Assembly: GCF_007859815.1 (NCBI RefSeq)
Contig: NZ_SJPH01000001.1
Coordinates: 427,987-491,986 of the forward strand
Reading direction: 5' to 3'
Source of the DNA: Botrimarina hoheduenensis
GTDB taxonomy: Bacteria; Planctomycetota; Planctomycetia; Pirellulales; Lacipirellulaceae
DNA: 64,000 bases
In this document: positions 25,272 through 34,483 of the stretch, one piece after another
Layout: each line of letters starts with the position of its first letter
Numbering within the stretch: position 1 is the stretch's first letter
Position numbers and translations under genes: made by a program
Notes under the pieces: generated by a model
Databases searched by the model: none
Told to the model about the DNA's origin: nothing
The model's input: only the letters and a program-made list of their open reading frames with translations

Positions 25272-26768
25272 ATGATGGCAAACACGCGTGTTCCCCAGAT
25301 TCTAGGCGCGCTGGCCTCCGGCCTTGTGGTGCTCATAACCGCCGCTGTCTCGCAGGCAGAAATCACCGGGGTGACACGGATCGCCTCTCTACCCGGAACG
25401 GGTGCGCGGGCGGTCTACGCAACACACGCCCCCGGGCGGCCCAACGATCTGTTCGTTGTCGATCAACGCGGCTTGGTCCAGTTGCTGGACCTCACCACAG
25501 GCACCTATGCACCCCAACCGTTCCTCAACATCAGCGGCTTAGTTGACGACGCCGCTAACGAGCAAGGGCTGCTCGGGCTTGCCTTCGATCCTGACTACGA
25601 GACCAATGGTTACTTCTACGTGAACTACACACGCGATCCGGGGCCGGGACTCGATCGCACGCGGATCGATCGCTACCAAGCCGCCAGCCCGCTCACGGAC
25701 TCGGTGGTCAGCGCGGTGACAAGAAACTCGGTGCTCGAGTTCGACCAAGATTTCGACAACCACAACGGCGGCTGGATCGGCTTCAGCCCGATCGACAACT
25801 ACCTGTACATCGCGACGGGCGATGGCGGCTCGGGCAACGATCCTAACAACCGCGCTCAATCGCTCAACACGCGTTTGGGCAAGATGCTGCGGGTGGATGT
25901 TAGCGGCGATGACTTCCCCACCGATACCATCGAGAACTACGCCGTTCCTTCCGACAATCCGTTTGTGGGAGACGGCCTGCCGGGAACGCTCGACGAGATC
26001 TGGTCCTACGGCTTGCGCAACCCCTGGCGAGCCAGCTTTGACCGTCAGACAGGCGACCTCTGGATCGGCGACGTCGGCCAGGGTGCCCGCGAAGAGATTA
26101 ACCGGCTGCCCGTGGGGGCCGGTGTTGCCAATTTCGGCTGGAGACTTCGCGAGGGAGATGTCCAAACGCCCGGCTCGGCCGGCGGGCCCATCCCGCCCAA
26201 CTACGTTGCGCCGGTTTACGACTACTTGTCGAACGGTTCGGGTTTGTTCGGCGGAAACTCCACCGTTGGCGGCTACGTGTATCGTGGGCCCGATCCTGAG
26301 GTGCAGGGGCGCTACTTCTTTGGCGATTCGTTTCCTGCCCAGCTCTGGACGTTCGACCCGGCCAACCCCGACTCAACCGTGCAGAATGTCGAGGCGACGC
26401 TCGGCGGAGGCGTCATTAGCACGCCCGTTTCGTTTGCCGAAGACGCCATCGGCAATCTCTACATCCTCGATCTCGGTGGGTCCATCTACCGGATCGATAC
26501 CGACGCCTTGCGGACCGGCGACTACAACGGCGATGGGGCGATCGACGAACAGGACTACGCGTTTTGGGCGGCCAGCTTCGGCAGCACCACCGACCTGGGA
26601 GCGGACGGCAACGGCGATCTTGTGATCGATCTGGCGGACTATACCGTCTGGCGTGATGCGGCCGGCGTCGCGATCGGTTCGGCGGTTCCTGAACCCTCAA
26701 CAGCGGTGGTCTTGTTGTCTTCGCTGATCGCGCTGGCGGCGCGGTCGCGGGTTCCGCTGGCTAGATAA
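25272..26768 (+). CDS. Secreted PQQ-type sugar dehydrogenase (GSDH family) with dockerin-like repeats and PEP-CTERM
   Basis: 498 aa. A signal peptide (cleavage near SQA-EIT) leads into a six-bladed propeller of the soluble glucose/sorbosone dehydrogenase family. Signature strings are EQGLLGLAFDPDY, NHNGGWIGFSP, YLYIATGDGGSGNDP, LRNPWRASFDRQTGDLWIGD and GQGAREEIN. It probably oxidises aldose sugars with PQQ in the cell envelope. Residues 415-475 hold two calcium loops (GDYNGDGAIDEQDYAFW, GNGDLVIDLADYTVWRD). A PEP-CTERM tail (VPEPS, hydrophobic stretch, Arg) ends the protein. The last 130 bases overlap the end of a convergent gene. Confidence 0.9.
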   Translation: MMANTRVPQILGALASGLVVLITAAVSQAEITGVTRIASLPGTGARAVYATHAPGRPNDLFVVDQRGLVQLLDLTTGTYAPQPFLNISGLVDDAANEQGLLGLAFDPDYETNGYFYVNYTRDPGPGLDRTRIDRYQAASPLTDSVVSAVTRNSVLEFDQDFDNHNGGWIGFSPIDNYLYIATGDGGSGNDPNNRAQSLNTRLGKMLRVDVSGDDFPTDTIENYAVPSDNPFVGDGLPGTLDEIWSYGLRNPWRASFDRQTGDLWIGDVGQGAREEINRLPVGAGVANFGWRLREGDVQTPGSAGGPIPPNYVAPVYDYLSNGSGLFGGNSTVGGYVYRGPDPEVQGRYFFGDSFPAQLWTFDPANPDSTVQNVEATLGGGVISTPVSFAEDAIGNLYILDLGGSIYRIDTDALRTGDYNGDGAIDEQDYAFWAASFGSTTDLGADGNGDLVIDLADYTVWRDAAGVAIGSAVPEPSTAVVLLSSLIALAARSRVPLAR

Positions 26769-27814
26769 TAGACGACCGCCACCGCACCCACGCCGAGCAT
26801 CAGCAGACGGTGGGCAAACGCCACCAACGATCCGTGGCCGGCCGGTACGGCTTTGCCCAGGGACTGATAGAGCAGATCTACGGTCGCTTCAACGGTTCCA
26901 AGTCCACTCGGCGAGATCGGCAAGGCTCCCGCGATCAATCCCAGGGGCACGATTACGAAGTGCTCAGCCAAGCCGGGGGAGTCCAGCGGCAGCGACTTGG
27001 CGATCGTATAGAACGACAACACAAAGGCGGCGTCGGTCATCAGCCCGACACCCAGCGCCGCCATCAGCCGAAGTCGGCCATGCCGATACGCGTCGATCAG
27101 CAAGGCGGCTTGGCCGAGCAGACGACCGATACGTGGAATCCGGCGTACCCATGACGCCAACCGCCACAACGGCCGCCCCGGAGCAATCGCGAGAGCAAAG
27201 CACAGGATCGCCACAACCGTGATGGCAAGGGAAGCGTGTGCCATAGCGCGAAGAGCGAGCGGTCGATCGCCCGTGAACACGCCCCCTGCCAGAATGCCTG
27301 CGGAAGCAAACAGCAGCAGTGCGAGTAGCCCCATCGCGCGATCCACCACCACCGTGCTGACAGCCAGCGCCCGCTGGCCGCGTCGCCGATGGGCCAGCAA
27401 CGCGGCTTTGACCACATCGCCGCCGATGTTGCCCAAGGCGACAAAGTTCGTTGCAAAGCCCGCGGCACCCAATCGAAAAGCTTCGGAAACCGACATTTCC
27501 AGGCCCGCGGCACCGGCGATCAGACGCCATCGCAAAAAACTCAGTCCGACCGATCCGATCAGCAGACCTGCGGCACCGGCGATCCCTGCCCCGCTTTTTT
27601 GGCCGCGAGTGAGATCCGCCAGCGCTTCGTGGCTCGCGGCTTGCCACAGCAGCAGTAAAAGAATCGTCAGGCCGATCAGCAGCTGAACGGCGGGAATCCA
27701 GAGACGCCCTCGGCCGGCGATTTCGGGCGACGGCTTCACAAAAATGGGGCGGAGCGGGGGCGGCAGGGCGGGGGCGGCGTTGACAGGCCGTCGGAGGGCT
27801 GGTAACTCTAGCAT
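26639..27814 (-). CDS. LPG-synthase transmembrane-domain (UPF0104-type) flippase-like protein
   Basis: 391 aa integral membrane protein with about eight helices. Strings such as GAAGFATNFVALGNIGGDVVKA, LAVSTVVVDRAMGLLALLLF and GALPISPSGLGTVEATVDLL are typical of the membrane domain shared with lysylphosphatidylglycerol synthase (MprF) and related glycolipid-handling proteins. The catalytic synthase domain is absent, so lipid or polyprenyl-linked transport is the likely role, by family analogy. The last 43 residues (from DRAASAISEDN) are polar and are encoded antisense to the PEP-CTERM end of the sugar dehydrogenase. Confidence 0.85.
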   Translation of the reverse strand: MLELPALRRPVNAAPALPPPLRPIFVKPSPEIAGRGRLWIPAVQLLIGLTILLLLLWQAASHEALADLTRGQKSGAGIAGAAGLLIGSVGLSFLRWRLIAGAAGLEMSVSEAFRLGAAGFATNFVALGNIGGDVVKAALLAHRRRGQRALAVSTVVVDRAMGLLALLLFASAGILAGGVFTGDRPLALRAMAHASLAITVVAILCFALAIAPGRPLWRLASWVRRIPRIGRLLGQAALLIDAYRHGRLRLMAALGVGLMTDAAFVLSFYTIAKSLPLDSPGLAEHFVIVPLGLIAGALPISPSGLGTVEATVDLLYQSLGKAVPAGHGSLVAFAHRLLMLGVGAVAVVYYLASGTRDRAASAISEDNKTTAVEGSGTAEPIATPAASRQTV

Positions 27815-27898
27815 GCTCAGCTACACAGCACGACGCAATCGTCGCTGCCGTTAGCGCGCTCGATTCCGCCCAAATCGACAGGGTCGGAGCCGGCACAC

Positions 27899-27971
27899 GG
27901 GGGATTAGCTCAGTTGGGAGAGCGTCTGGCTGGCAGCCAGAAGGTCAGCGGTTCGAGCCCGCTATCCTCCA
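27899..27971 (+). tRNA. tRNA-Ala(GGC)
   Basis: 73 nt. Acceptor GGGGGAT pairs with ATCCTCC with one G-U, and the discriminator is A at 27971. The D-arm is GCTCAGTTGGGAGAGC. The anticodon loop CTGGCAG gives GGC. The T-arm is AGCGGTTCGAGCCCGCT. CCA is not encoded. Confidence 0.96.
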
Positions 27972-27998
27972 CTTGCTTCCGCGGCCGTGCGGCCTGCG

Positions 27999-28043
27999 GA
28001 TCCGTGTCGTCTTGATCCGTGTCGTCTTGATCCGTGCCGTCTT
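27999..28043 (+). repeat. Three tandem 15-bp repeats 3' of tRNA-Ala
   Basis: GATCCGTGTCGTCTT at 27999 and 28014, and a one-base variant (GTGCC) at 28029. The array starts 28 bases after the tRNA, as a second case of tandem repeats just behind a tRNA in this window. Confidence 0.85.
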
Positions 28044-28122
28044 GAGGCACCTGTTCCGCTGCTCATGCACCGAGGTAACCACCGTTCGCATTCGGTGCTT
28101 ACGGCTGAGAGTTCTCCGGCGG

Positions 28123-29964
28123 CTAGAACGCAAAGGGGATCGGCTCAGCAGGGCTGCTGACTGACGCTGGCGTTAGTCCTTGAGCCGATCGCATGCGGTC
28201 GGGCTGTTCCCCGACGCGCACGGTGTAGACGTCTTGTGCGAAGACCGGCGGACGGAATGCTTGCCCCTTCATGCGGCGCGTGTAAACGATCTCGCCGGTT
28301 CGCTCTGAGACAACCTGCACAACCGCGTCGGTCATCCCCGTAACGCGCAACTCGGGAAGCCACGCGATGGGTTTGCGCGCGTCATTGTCGTACTGGCCGA
28401 TCGTGATCGGCCAACCGTCGTGCTGGCGTGCTTGAGGATCGGTAACATCTGCCAGTCGCGGCCAGCATTCCATGGTGATTTGGCGCGTCGTTTTATCGAA
28501 GCGCACGACACCAAAACCGTCAGCTCCACGCAGCGGCGCGTTGGCATCAACAACGTACTTGTAGTTAGGAATGCCGAACTCGGGGTTTGCATAGGCATGG
28601 ACCGTCATGCGATTGCCAAAGCCGTCGTAGTAGCTGCCGGCGAAGGGCAGGCCGCCCGCGAGCTTGATCTGAGGATCAACGTTGGGTCGCCAGACACGCG
28701 GGAAGTAGTTGACGATCGCGGGTGTCGCAAACGAGTAGGCGGCATCTCCCCAGTCGGTGATGCCATGGTGGATGACGTTGGCAAGGTGGAGGTCGCCGCA
28801 CACGTGGAAGGCGGCCCCCTTGCGCATGGCCGCCAGCGCACGATCCCGGCCGGTACGTGGCCAGCCGTTGGTGTCCGTATCGGTTGACGGAGCGGTTCGT
28901 CCGTCGATCGTGCCGTTGGTGTGGGGGCATGCAAAAACAGTTTGCGAGAGCACACACTTCATGGCGGCATCACGCCAGTCGGCCGACCAGTTATCGAGGA
29001 AATCGAGCTGGCGTTGGCCGAGAAGCTCCGCTGAAGGAGGGTCCCACAGCTCAGCCTGCTCGAGACGCATGCGGTTGCGAATCCCGCGCGGCAAGACTTC
29101 GTCCGGCCCGGACTTGAACTTGCGGTCCTCAAGGATCGCGAAGTCGATCCCGCCAACGTTCAGCCGGGTGTAGTACACGCCAATCCCCTGCTTAATGGGG
29201 GTCGCGTCGTACGGGTCAGGCAGATGGCTGGTCTGAGCCCACTCGACTTCTTTGACGTGCGCGGCTGGCATGACATAGCCGCCGCTTCGTTCGTGCTTAG
29301 TGGGTCGGCCACCGGCACCCCACAGGTTCCCTTGGCCCACGTCGTGGTCATCGGTGATCACAACCGTCGGACGGTCGCGGGTGACATCGCCAAACTGTTC
29401 ACCGAAGCGGAGCCAGTCGCTCAGGTGATCGCGGTGCGTATAGACTTGGTCGCCGGCGAAGAACAATAGGTCGGCGTCGATCGCTTTGACGTTGCGGATA
29501 AGGTCCGGCTTCAGACGCGTGTCGGCGTTTGAGTTGCACGAGAAGGCGGCGACCACGATCTCGTTCTTGTCATGCCGATTACCTCGGATCTTACCGGCGT
29601 AAACCTCGGCCCCGTCGAGGCACACCACGCGAAAGGGGATGTCGATTTCTTCGTTCCACCCGGGAACGCGAAAGTGTGCGGTCCAACTCTTCGCCCCTTG
29701 AGGAAAGCTATAAGCCTTTTCCCTTACCTGTGCGGTGGCCAATCGCGTCCAGTTGCTCGCTTGTTGGGTTTCCAGGGCGACAACCCGGCTGTCGCTATCC
29801 CCAAGCGGGTACAGTTGCGCTGTGAGCTTCAGAACGCTGTCTTGAACGGTGTAGAGGACGAAGCACACGCCTTGCTTGCGATCGGGCGGTTGCGCGGCGG
29901 CATCCTGCAGGCAGCAGCACGCGAGCACGAACAAGGGGGTAGCAAGCAGAGCGCGGTGATTCAT
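28123..29964 (-). CDS. Secreted PhoD-like metallophosphatase
   Basis: 613 aa from the ATG at 29964, which places a signal peptide at the very N-terminus (MNHRALLATPLFVLACCC, cleavage near AAA-QPP); the longer frame from 30024 does not. The metal-binding motifs of PhoD-type phosphatases are present: FSCNSNADTR near residue 145, DLLFFAGDQVYTHRDHL near 170, VITDDHDVGQGN near 206 and CGDLHLANVIHHG near 390. Substrates may be phosphodiesters or phosphomonoesters; the sequence does not decide. An extended C-terminal domain of about 170 residues is a beta-rich accessory region. The gene stands alone between tRNA-Ala and a DUF1559 gene facing the other way. Confidence 0.9.
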   Translation of the reverse strand: MNHRALLATPLFVLACCCLQDAAAQPPDRKQGVCFVLYTVQDSVLKLTAQLYPLGDSDSRVVALETQQASNWTRLATAQVREKAYSFPQGAKSWTAHFRVPGWNEEIDIPFRVVCLDGAEVYAGKIRGNRHDKNEIVVAAFSCNSNADTRLKPDLIRNVKAIDADLLFFAGDQVYTHRDHLSDWLRFGEQFGDVTRDRPTVVITDDHDVGQGNLWGAGGRPTKHERSGGYVMPAAHVKEVEWAQTSHLPDPYDATPIKQGIGVYYTRLNVGGIDFAILEDRKFKSGPDEVLPRGIRNRMRLEQAELWDPPSAELLGQRQLDFLDNWSADWRDAAMKCVLSQTVFACPHTNGTIDGRTAPSTDTDTNGWPRTGRDRALAAMRKGAAFHVCGDLHLANVIHHGITDWGDAAYSFATPAIVNYFPRVWRPNVDPQIKLAGGLPFAGSYYDGFGNRMTVHAYANPEFGIPNYKYVVDANAPLRGADGFGVVRFDKTTRQITMECWPRLADVTDPQARQHDGWPITIGQYDNDARKPIAWLPELRVTGMTDAVVQVVSERTGEIVYTRRMKGQAFRPPVFAQDVYTVRVGEQPDRMRSAQGLTPASVSSPAEPIPFAF

Positions 29965-30151
29965 GCGGTGATACCGATTGCAAGAGAAACGCTTCGGTGC
30001 GTTGGCTTCTTGGAGAAGGGCCACGACATTTTGCCGATCTGCTCGTGAGGGCCGACGATGGTTAGACAGAGTCAGTCTAACGCTGAAGCTCTCGCCGCGA
30101 CCGGACTTTATGACAGCCTCAGGGCGATTGAATCGTGTCTTCGCTCAGGAA

Positions 30152-30189
30152 GGTTTTTTCCAGATATTTTGCGTGTGAATCGCGAAGCA
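30152..30189 (+). repeat. 38-bp direct repeat, copy A (upstream of DUF1559 gene 1)
   Basis: Thirty-two of 38 bases match copy B at 31960-31997. The core is GATATTTTGCGTG followed by GAATCGC, behind a run of T. It lies 224 bases before the DUF1559 start. The 390-base gap 29965-30412 otherwise has no gene; its AT-rich part may hold the promoter. Confidence 0.75.
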
Positions 30190-30412
30190 TCTCAAATCCA
30201 AAGAAGAGAAGCGGCTTTGCGTCGTTAATGGAGTCGTGCTGTGGTTTTTTCGGTGTACTTCTGCCGTTAGTGCCGCTATCAAAGCATCAGCTGACAAGCC
30301 GCGCTAGCGCGGCTTAGCCCAGCCAGCGGATCCCCCCGTTGCCTTATCACTGCTTGGGTAATCTCCCGGCAAGCTTGTCTTTTACGGTCTTCCAGCCCAT
30401 GGCGGCATCAGC

Positions 30413-31396
30413 ATGAAAGCTGCGGACTCATTCGACCAACCTGCGAAGCGTTACCGCGAACAGGGATTCACTCTGGTCGAACTCTTGGTCGTTATCGCGA
30501 TCATCGGCGTCTTAGTCGCCCTTCTGCTGCCCGCCGTCCAAGCGGCCCGCGAAGCATCGCGACGGACATCGTGTACGAACAAGCTGAGACAAGTCACCCT
30601 GGCTACGATCAACTACGAGTCGGCCCGCGGTGGGCTCCCACCGGGCGCAATCTTCGACTCGAAAGAAGGCATTCAATTCCGCACAGGCGTGCTCGCCTGG
30701 ATCCTGCCTTACGCGGAAGACACCAGCCTGCACGACCTGATTGACTTCAACCAGCCGACGGACAATCAACGGCTGGCCGGCGGAGAGTACCTCGCATCGT
30801 ATCCGGTCAGCATGTATGTCTGCCCGAGCGACGCCGACGAACCGGTTGTCGAAATCGGTGGTATCCCGCGCGCCATGACCAGCTACGCCGCCTCCAACGG
30901 CTCGGGTCGGCGCGGGGACAGCTCGGGGTGTAGTTGCGCGTCGCAGCAGGTCATATGGAACAAGTACGCCCTGGGTCCCATCCCCTACTTGGCAGACCCC
31001 CGAGATTTCTCGGGCGTCTTCACGCGCTTCGCGGTGCAGACCGAGCTTCGTGAGATCACCGATGGGCTCTCGAACACGATATTCTTCGGCGAAGTCCGTC
31101 CGGGGTGCTCAAGCCACGTGCGTAAAGGGTGGCTGAACTCCAACAATGCCAATGGCTTGGTGAGCACCGTGATCCCGATCAACTACGATACTTGCCGAGA
31201 AGCGGGAACCGGCGGGGGCAGCAGCTGTGATAAATCGTGCACGTGGAACACAGCGCTCGGCTTTAAATCGCCTCACCCCGGCGGAGCCAACTTCTCGTTC
31301 GGAGACGGCAGCGTTCACTTCCTGCTCGACAGCATCGACCACTGGACCTATCAGTACCTGGGTGACAAGTCCGACGGTTATTCGGTCAGTTTGTAG
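30413..31396 (+). CDS. DUF1559 domain protein with prepilin-like N-terminus (copy 1)
   Basis: 327 aa. Residues 18-45 are a type IV pilin-like signal and helix (GFTLVELLVVIAIIG), processed by a prepilin peptidase in related proteins. The body carries the DUF1559 strings CTNKLRQVTLATINYES and VYCPSDADEP-like sequence. The C-terminal H-x9-DG signature is HPGGANFSFGDGS near residue 292. Two Cys pairs (SGCSCASQQ; SSCDKSCTW) are extra. This family is greatly expanded in planctomycetes and its members are thought to be surface pseudopilins of unknown role. The gene is followed 17 bases later by a small lipoprotein gene. Confidence 0.93.
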   Translation: MKAADSFDQPAKRYREQGFTLVELLVVIAIIGVLVALLLPAVQAAREASRRTSCTNKLRQVTLATINYESARGGLPPGAIFDSKEGIQFRTGVLAWILPYAEDTSLHDLIDFNQPTDNQRLAGGEYLASYPVSMYVCPSDADEPVVEIGGIPRAMTSYAASNGSGRRGDSSGCSCASQQVIWNKYALGPIPYLADPRDFSGVFTRFAVQTELREITDGLSNTIFFGEVRPGCSSHVRKGWLNSNNANGLVSTVIPINYDTCREAGTGGGSSCDKSCTWNTALGFKSPHPGGANFSFGDGSVHFLLDSIDHWTYQYLGDKSDGYSVSL

Positions 31397-31412
31397 CCAA
31401 CGGATTTAGCGA

Positions 31413-31877
31413 ATGCCTAATCGTCCCGTGCCCGGCCGCAACCATGGCGCGACGCTTATCGCCGGCTGCGCCTTGCTAGTCGGTTGCGCTGATCGAAACA
31501 CCGCTTATGTTTCGGGCCTGATCACGGTTTCCGGTAAGCCGGTGAGCGACGCTGCCGTGATGTTCTTCGCTGAGTCCGGCGGACGTCCGTTCGTCGCGAA
31601 CTCTGATGCCGACGGTCGTTACCACATGGTGATCAATCGTCCTGCTATGAAGGACCGCGAAACCTATCGGGTTGCTATCGCGGCGGTTGAGCGAGAATCG
31701 GCCGGGTCCTCCGAAACGGATTCACCAGTCGCCGAACTCCTTGCCGAGGCCGCGCCACAGACGCGTCCCCCCTCCTGGCGTACGCCGCCACGCTACGCCG
31801 ACATCCAAACATCGGATTTAACGCTCACGGTCGAGAGAGCTTCGCAAAACACCGGAGATTTTGATCTCTGCGAGTAG
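31413..31877 (+). CDS. Small lipoprotein with transthyretin-like fold, partner of DUF1559 protein 1
   Basis: 154 aa. The lipobox LLVGC places the lipidated cysteine near residue 25. The mature part begins YVSGLITVSGKPVSDAAVMF and continues DADGRYHM, a carboxypeptidase-regulatory or transthyretin-like beta sandwich. Such lipoproteins commonly follow DUF1559 genes in planctomycetes. The same arrangement occurs at 42052-43679 in this window. Function is unknown; surface or periplasmic location follows from the lipobox. Confidence 0.82.
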   Translation: MPNRPVPGRNHGATLIAGCALLVGCADRNTAYVSGLITVSGKPVSDAAVMFFAESGGRPFVANSDADGRYHMVINRPAMKDRETYRVAIAAVERESAGSSETDSPVAELLAEAAPQTRPPSWRTPPRYADIQTSDLTLTVERASQNTGDFDLCE

Positions 31878-31959
31878 CCCTCCGCGGCCAGGCTGACGCC
31901 TATTGGACGGTTTGCCGTCCCGGTCCAGACCCCACATAAGCTGCTCAAGCGAAGAAACG

Positions 31960-31997
31960 GGTTTTTTTGGGATATTTTGCGTGCGAATCGCAGAGCA
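31960..31997 (+). repeat. 38-bp direct repeat, copy B (upstream of PEP-CTERM gene)
   Basis: Matches copy A at 30152-30189 at 32 of 38 bases. It lies 241 bases before the start of the next secreted-protein gene. The two copies also bracket the DUF1559/lipoprotein pair. They could be regulatory leaders or the borders of a duplicated cassette. The rest of the gap 31878-32237 shows nothing else I can name. Confidence 0.75.
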
Positions 31998-32237
31998 CCG
32001 AAAATTCTAGTGCAGGACATCGCCCGTCGCCCGAATTATTCGTCTCTCGGTTTGTGGTGCGGCCTCGTCACTTATCCCTTACCGCGGCTGCTTCGCATGG
32101 GCTGAGCTGCGCGCCCAGCACGCCACGAAGTTTTCGGCCTGCAACTTATCAACAACCGCACCACTCGCGTCCCTCACCAATCGAACGCTTGGATTTTGGC
32201 CAGCGTTCGGATGACGACTCCTCTTAGGAACTTCCTG

Positions 32238-34052
32238 ATGACAACTTCCCGCTCTACCTTTCTGCTAGCAACGGCCCTTGCCGTGGTGCTGTCCCTTGCG
32301 AGCGACGCCCGTGCGCAGATGACAACGACCATCGTCGGAGGATCACTACGCAACGGCGACTTCAACGCCGATACCTCAACGATCGATCAGCGAAGTCACG
32401 ACGAAACGCCCGAGTGGATCAACATCGGCACGTCGGGTGTGCAAACAGGCGTCGCCACGCGCACCAATCTGGGCTTTGACGGTAGCCGGAACGGGCAGAT
32501 CACCGACTCTCCTAGCAGCATTTTCGGTCTGGATACCGGCTACAATATCGTCAGCGGAGACGTCTACAACATCAGCTACCAGTGGCGGGATGCTTTCAAC
32601 TGGAGCGACGTTTTTGACAACGTCAGCGTTTCTCTCTTTACAACAGCCGACAACCTGATCGGCGGTGCCAAGAACACATTGGCTACCTCGCTCTCGGGGG
32701 CTTCCTCGATCAACAACGCGTACGAGTCGTTCGTGCAGAACAGCTTGTACTCGGCGGTGCCAAGCGATATTGGCAAGCGACTGTTTGTAGAGCTTGGCGG
32801 CTTGGACGGTAACGGTTCGACAGGTGGTTTCGCACGCGTCGACAACTTTATGCTGACCGAGGGCTTTATCCCGCCGCCGACGCCGGGCACGCCCGCGGCC
32901 CCCAGCCCCTTAACGGGCATCAACCTGTTCAGCGACACGTTCAATCGCCCCGATGCGGTGGATAGCGCCGACAGCGTGACAACGGGCATGTCTTCGGCCG
33001 TGTTTTCGCCCACCGTGGGGACGACCTACGCCGAATTCCGCGGCTCTTTCGGTACCGCAACCTCCGATATCAGTGGCAACAAGCTGCTGCTTGGCGTCGG
33101 ATCGGGCGAGTCGATGGTTGGTATCGATCGCAACTTCATCGATCAAGCCATTATCGATGCGGGCGGGTTTGCGATCGAAGCGATCATCGACCCCTCGACG
33201 GGCGTAAACGGCCTAGCCGACAACCGCTTCTTAGCGATCGCGGTTGGGATGTCGCAGCAAAACGCCACAACCCAAACGATGCGCATCGGGAGCGAAGGTT
33301 CCAACGCTGACCGTCAGTACTTGGAGCAGGGAGCCTTCACCTTCACGATCGAGGATGACGGCCAGTACAACGCCTTCGACAGCTATGCCAAGGACAAGCA
33401 GGCGGCCTTCCCCGGGATATTTGTTGAGGTGAACAACGTTGGCGAGTTCGAGAACAACGGGCAAACGAATCATGACAAAGCGTCGGTGATCGACGACGGC
33501 CAGGGGCTCGGCCAGAACGACTTCTTGGCTCAGATCGGTGCCCAGATCGAGCAGGATGAGTACAAGGTTCGCCTCGAATTCGAGTTCGCGGACTTCAACG
33601 ACGGCACGGATGTTGTCGTTACCGCGTTCATCCAAGACATCCAGATCGACCTCGACCCTTCGAATGGGATCGAGGCAAATCCGGGCGACCGCGATACCTA
33701 CACCTTTAAGTGGGACGGCAACAACCAGAACTACATTGGGTTCGAAGGCCGTGCGGCACCGGCCTCGCTAGACTTCCTCATGATCGAGACTTTAGCAGCC
33801 CCGGTGTCGGGCGACTTTAACGGCGACGGCAAGGTGGACAATGGCGACCTCAACCTGCTGCTGGGCAGCTGGGGTGCGAACACCGTTCCCGCCGCATGGG
33901 TGAACGGCTTCTCGGCCCCGGTCGATAACGCGGAACTCAATGCTCTGCTGGGCAACTGGGGCTTCGGCACCGCGGTCGCCGTCCCTGAGCCGACCAGCGT
34001 ATTGATTCTGCTGGGCACCTTGATGGCGACTAGCTTCCGTCGACGAGGTTGA
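32238..34052 (+). CDS. Secreted PEP-CTERM protein with dockerin-like repeats
   Basis: 604 aa from the ATG at 32238, which has AGGAA seven bases upstream; TTG and ATG codons further upstream are less likely. The signal peptide is cleaved near ARA-QMT. Residues about 35-215 look like a carbohydrate-binding beta sandwich (NGDFNADTSTIDQRS, GDVYNISYQWRDAFNW, LFVELGGLDGNGSTGG). Residues 230-520 may be a second lectin-like domain (FNRPDAVDSADSVTTG, IEAIIDPSTGVNG). A degenerate dockerin pair follows (GDFNGDGKVDNGDLNLLLGS, PVDNAELNALLGNWG), then PEPTSV and the C-terminal helix. Likely attached to the cell surface; no catalytic motif seen. Confidence 0.83.
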   Translation: MTTSRSTFLLATALAVVLSLASDARAQMTTTIVGGSLRNGDFNADTSTIDQRSHDETPEWINIGTSGVQTGVATRTNLGFDGSRNGQITDSPSSIFGLDTGYNIVSGDVYNISYQWRDAFNWSDVFDNVSVSLFTTADNLIGGAKNTLATSLSGASSINNAYESFVQNSLYSAVPSDIGKRLFVELGGLDGNGSTGGFARVDNFMLTEGFIPPPTPGTPAAPSPLTGINLFSDTFNRPDAVDSADSVTTGMSSAVFSPTVGTTYAEFRGSFGTATSDISGNKLLLGVGSGESMVGIDRNFIDQAIIDAGGFAIEAIIDPSTGVNGLADNRFLAIAVGMSQQNATTQTMRIGSEGSNADRQYLEQGAFTFTIEDDGQYNAFDSYAKDKQAAFPGIFVEVNNVGEFENNGQTNHDKASVIDDGQGLGQNDFLAQIGAQIEQDEYKVRLEFEFADFNDGTDVVVTAFIQDIQIDLDPSNGIEANPGDRDTYTFKWDGNNQNYIGFEGRAAPASLDFLMIETLAAPVSGDFNGDGKVDNGDLNLLLGSWGANTVPAAWVNGFSAPVDNAELNALLGNWGFGTAVAVPEPTSVLILLGTLMATSFRRRG

Positions 34053-34062
34053 TTCGAACCGA

Positions 34063-34107
34063 CCCCGACCCCCGCTCGCACGGCTCAGGCGAGCGGGGGA
34101 GTCGGGG
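34063..34107 (+). terminator. Large hairpin after the PEP-CTERM gene
   Basis: Two stacked stems: CCCCGAC with GTCGGGG (34063-34069 with 34101-34107) and CCCCGCTCGC with GCGAGCGGGG (34070-34079 with 34089-34098). There is a two-base bulge between them and a nine-base loop. No T tract follows, so it may stop transcription with Rho or protect the mRNA 3' end. Confidence 0.65.
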
Positions 34108-34483
34108 CGGATTGTCAGTTCTCCTACGCCCTAACTTGCGAGGATTCGTGTCTCTCTGACGACAGTGAAATCAAGTAACCTAGATTTTTAGACGGTCGGT
34201 GATCGCAAGGTCGCCTTCTTATTGGCCGGTCTCTTTGAGGCGAACAGAGCGATCCGCAGCCGACTTTTAAGGGAGCAGCTGCGTCGCGAGCTTCCCCCTT
34301 TATTGTCACCGGAGTCGATTGCGTTCCGAGGGGGCTTTCCGTACATTGAGCTCCAGCACGACATCTTTAGCTGCTGAGCTTGTTTAGCTGTCGAGCTTAG
34401 TTGTCGCCGATCGCGTCTTGTGTTAGCTGCTAAGCGCTGCGGCACAAGCAAGGCCGCTGTCGCACGCCTGATTCTCGAGTCAT
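34108..34483. other. Non-coding stretch of lower GC, possible small RNA
   Basis: No credible gene. It contains related strings TTAGCTGCTGAGCTT, TTAGCTGTCGAGCTT and TTAGCTGCTAAGC between about 34370 and 34440, which could form alternative hairpins. It ends at a textbook intrinsic terminator that serves no annotated gene. An unannotated short transcript on the plus strand is possible. Confidence 0.35.
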
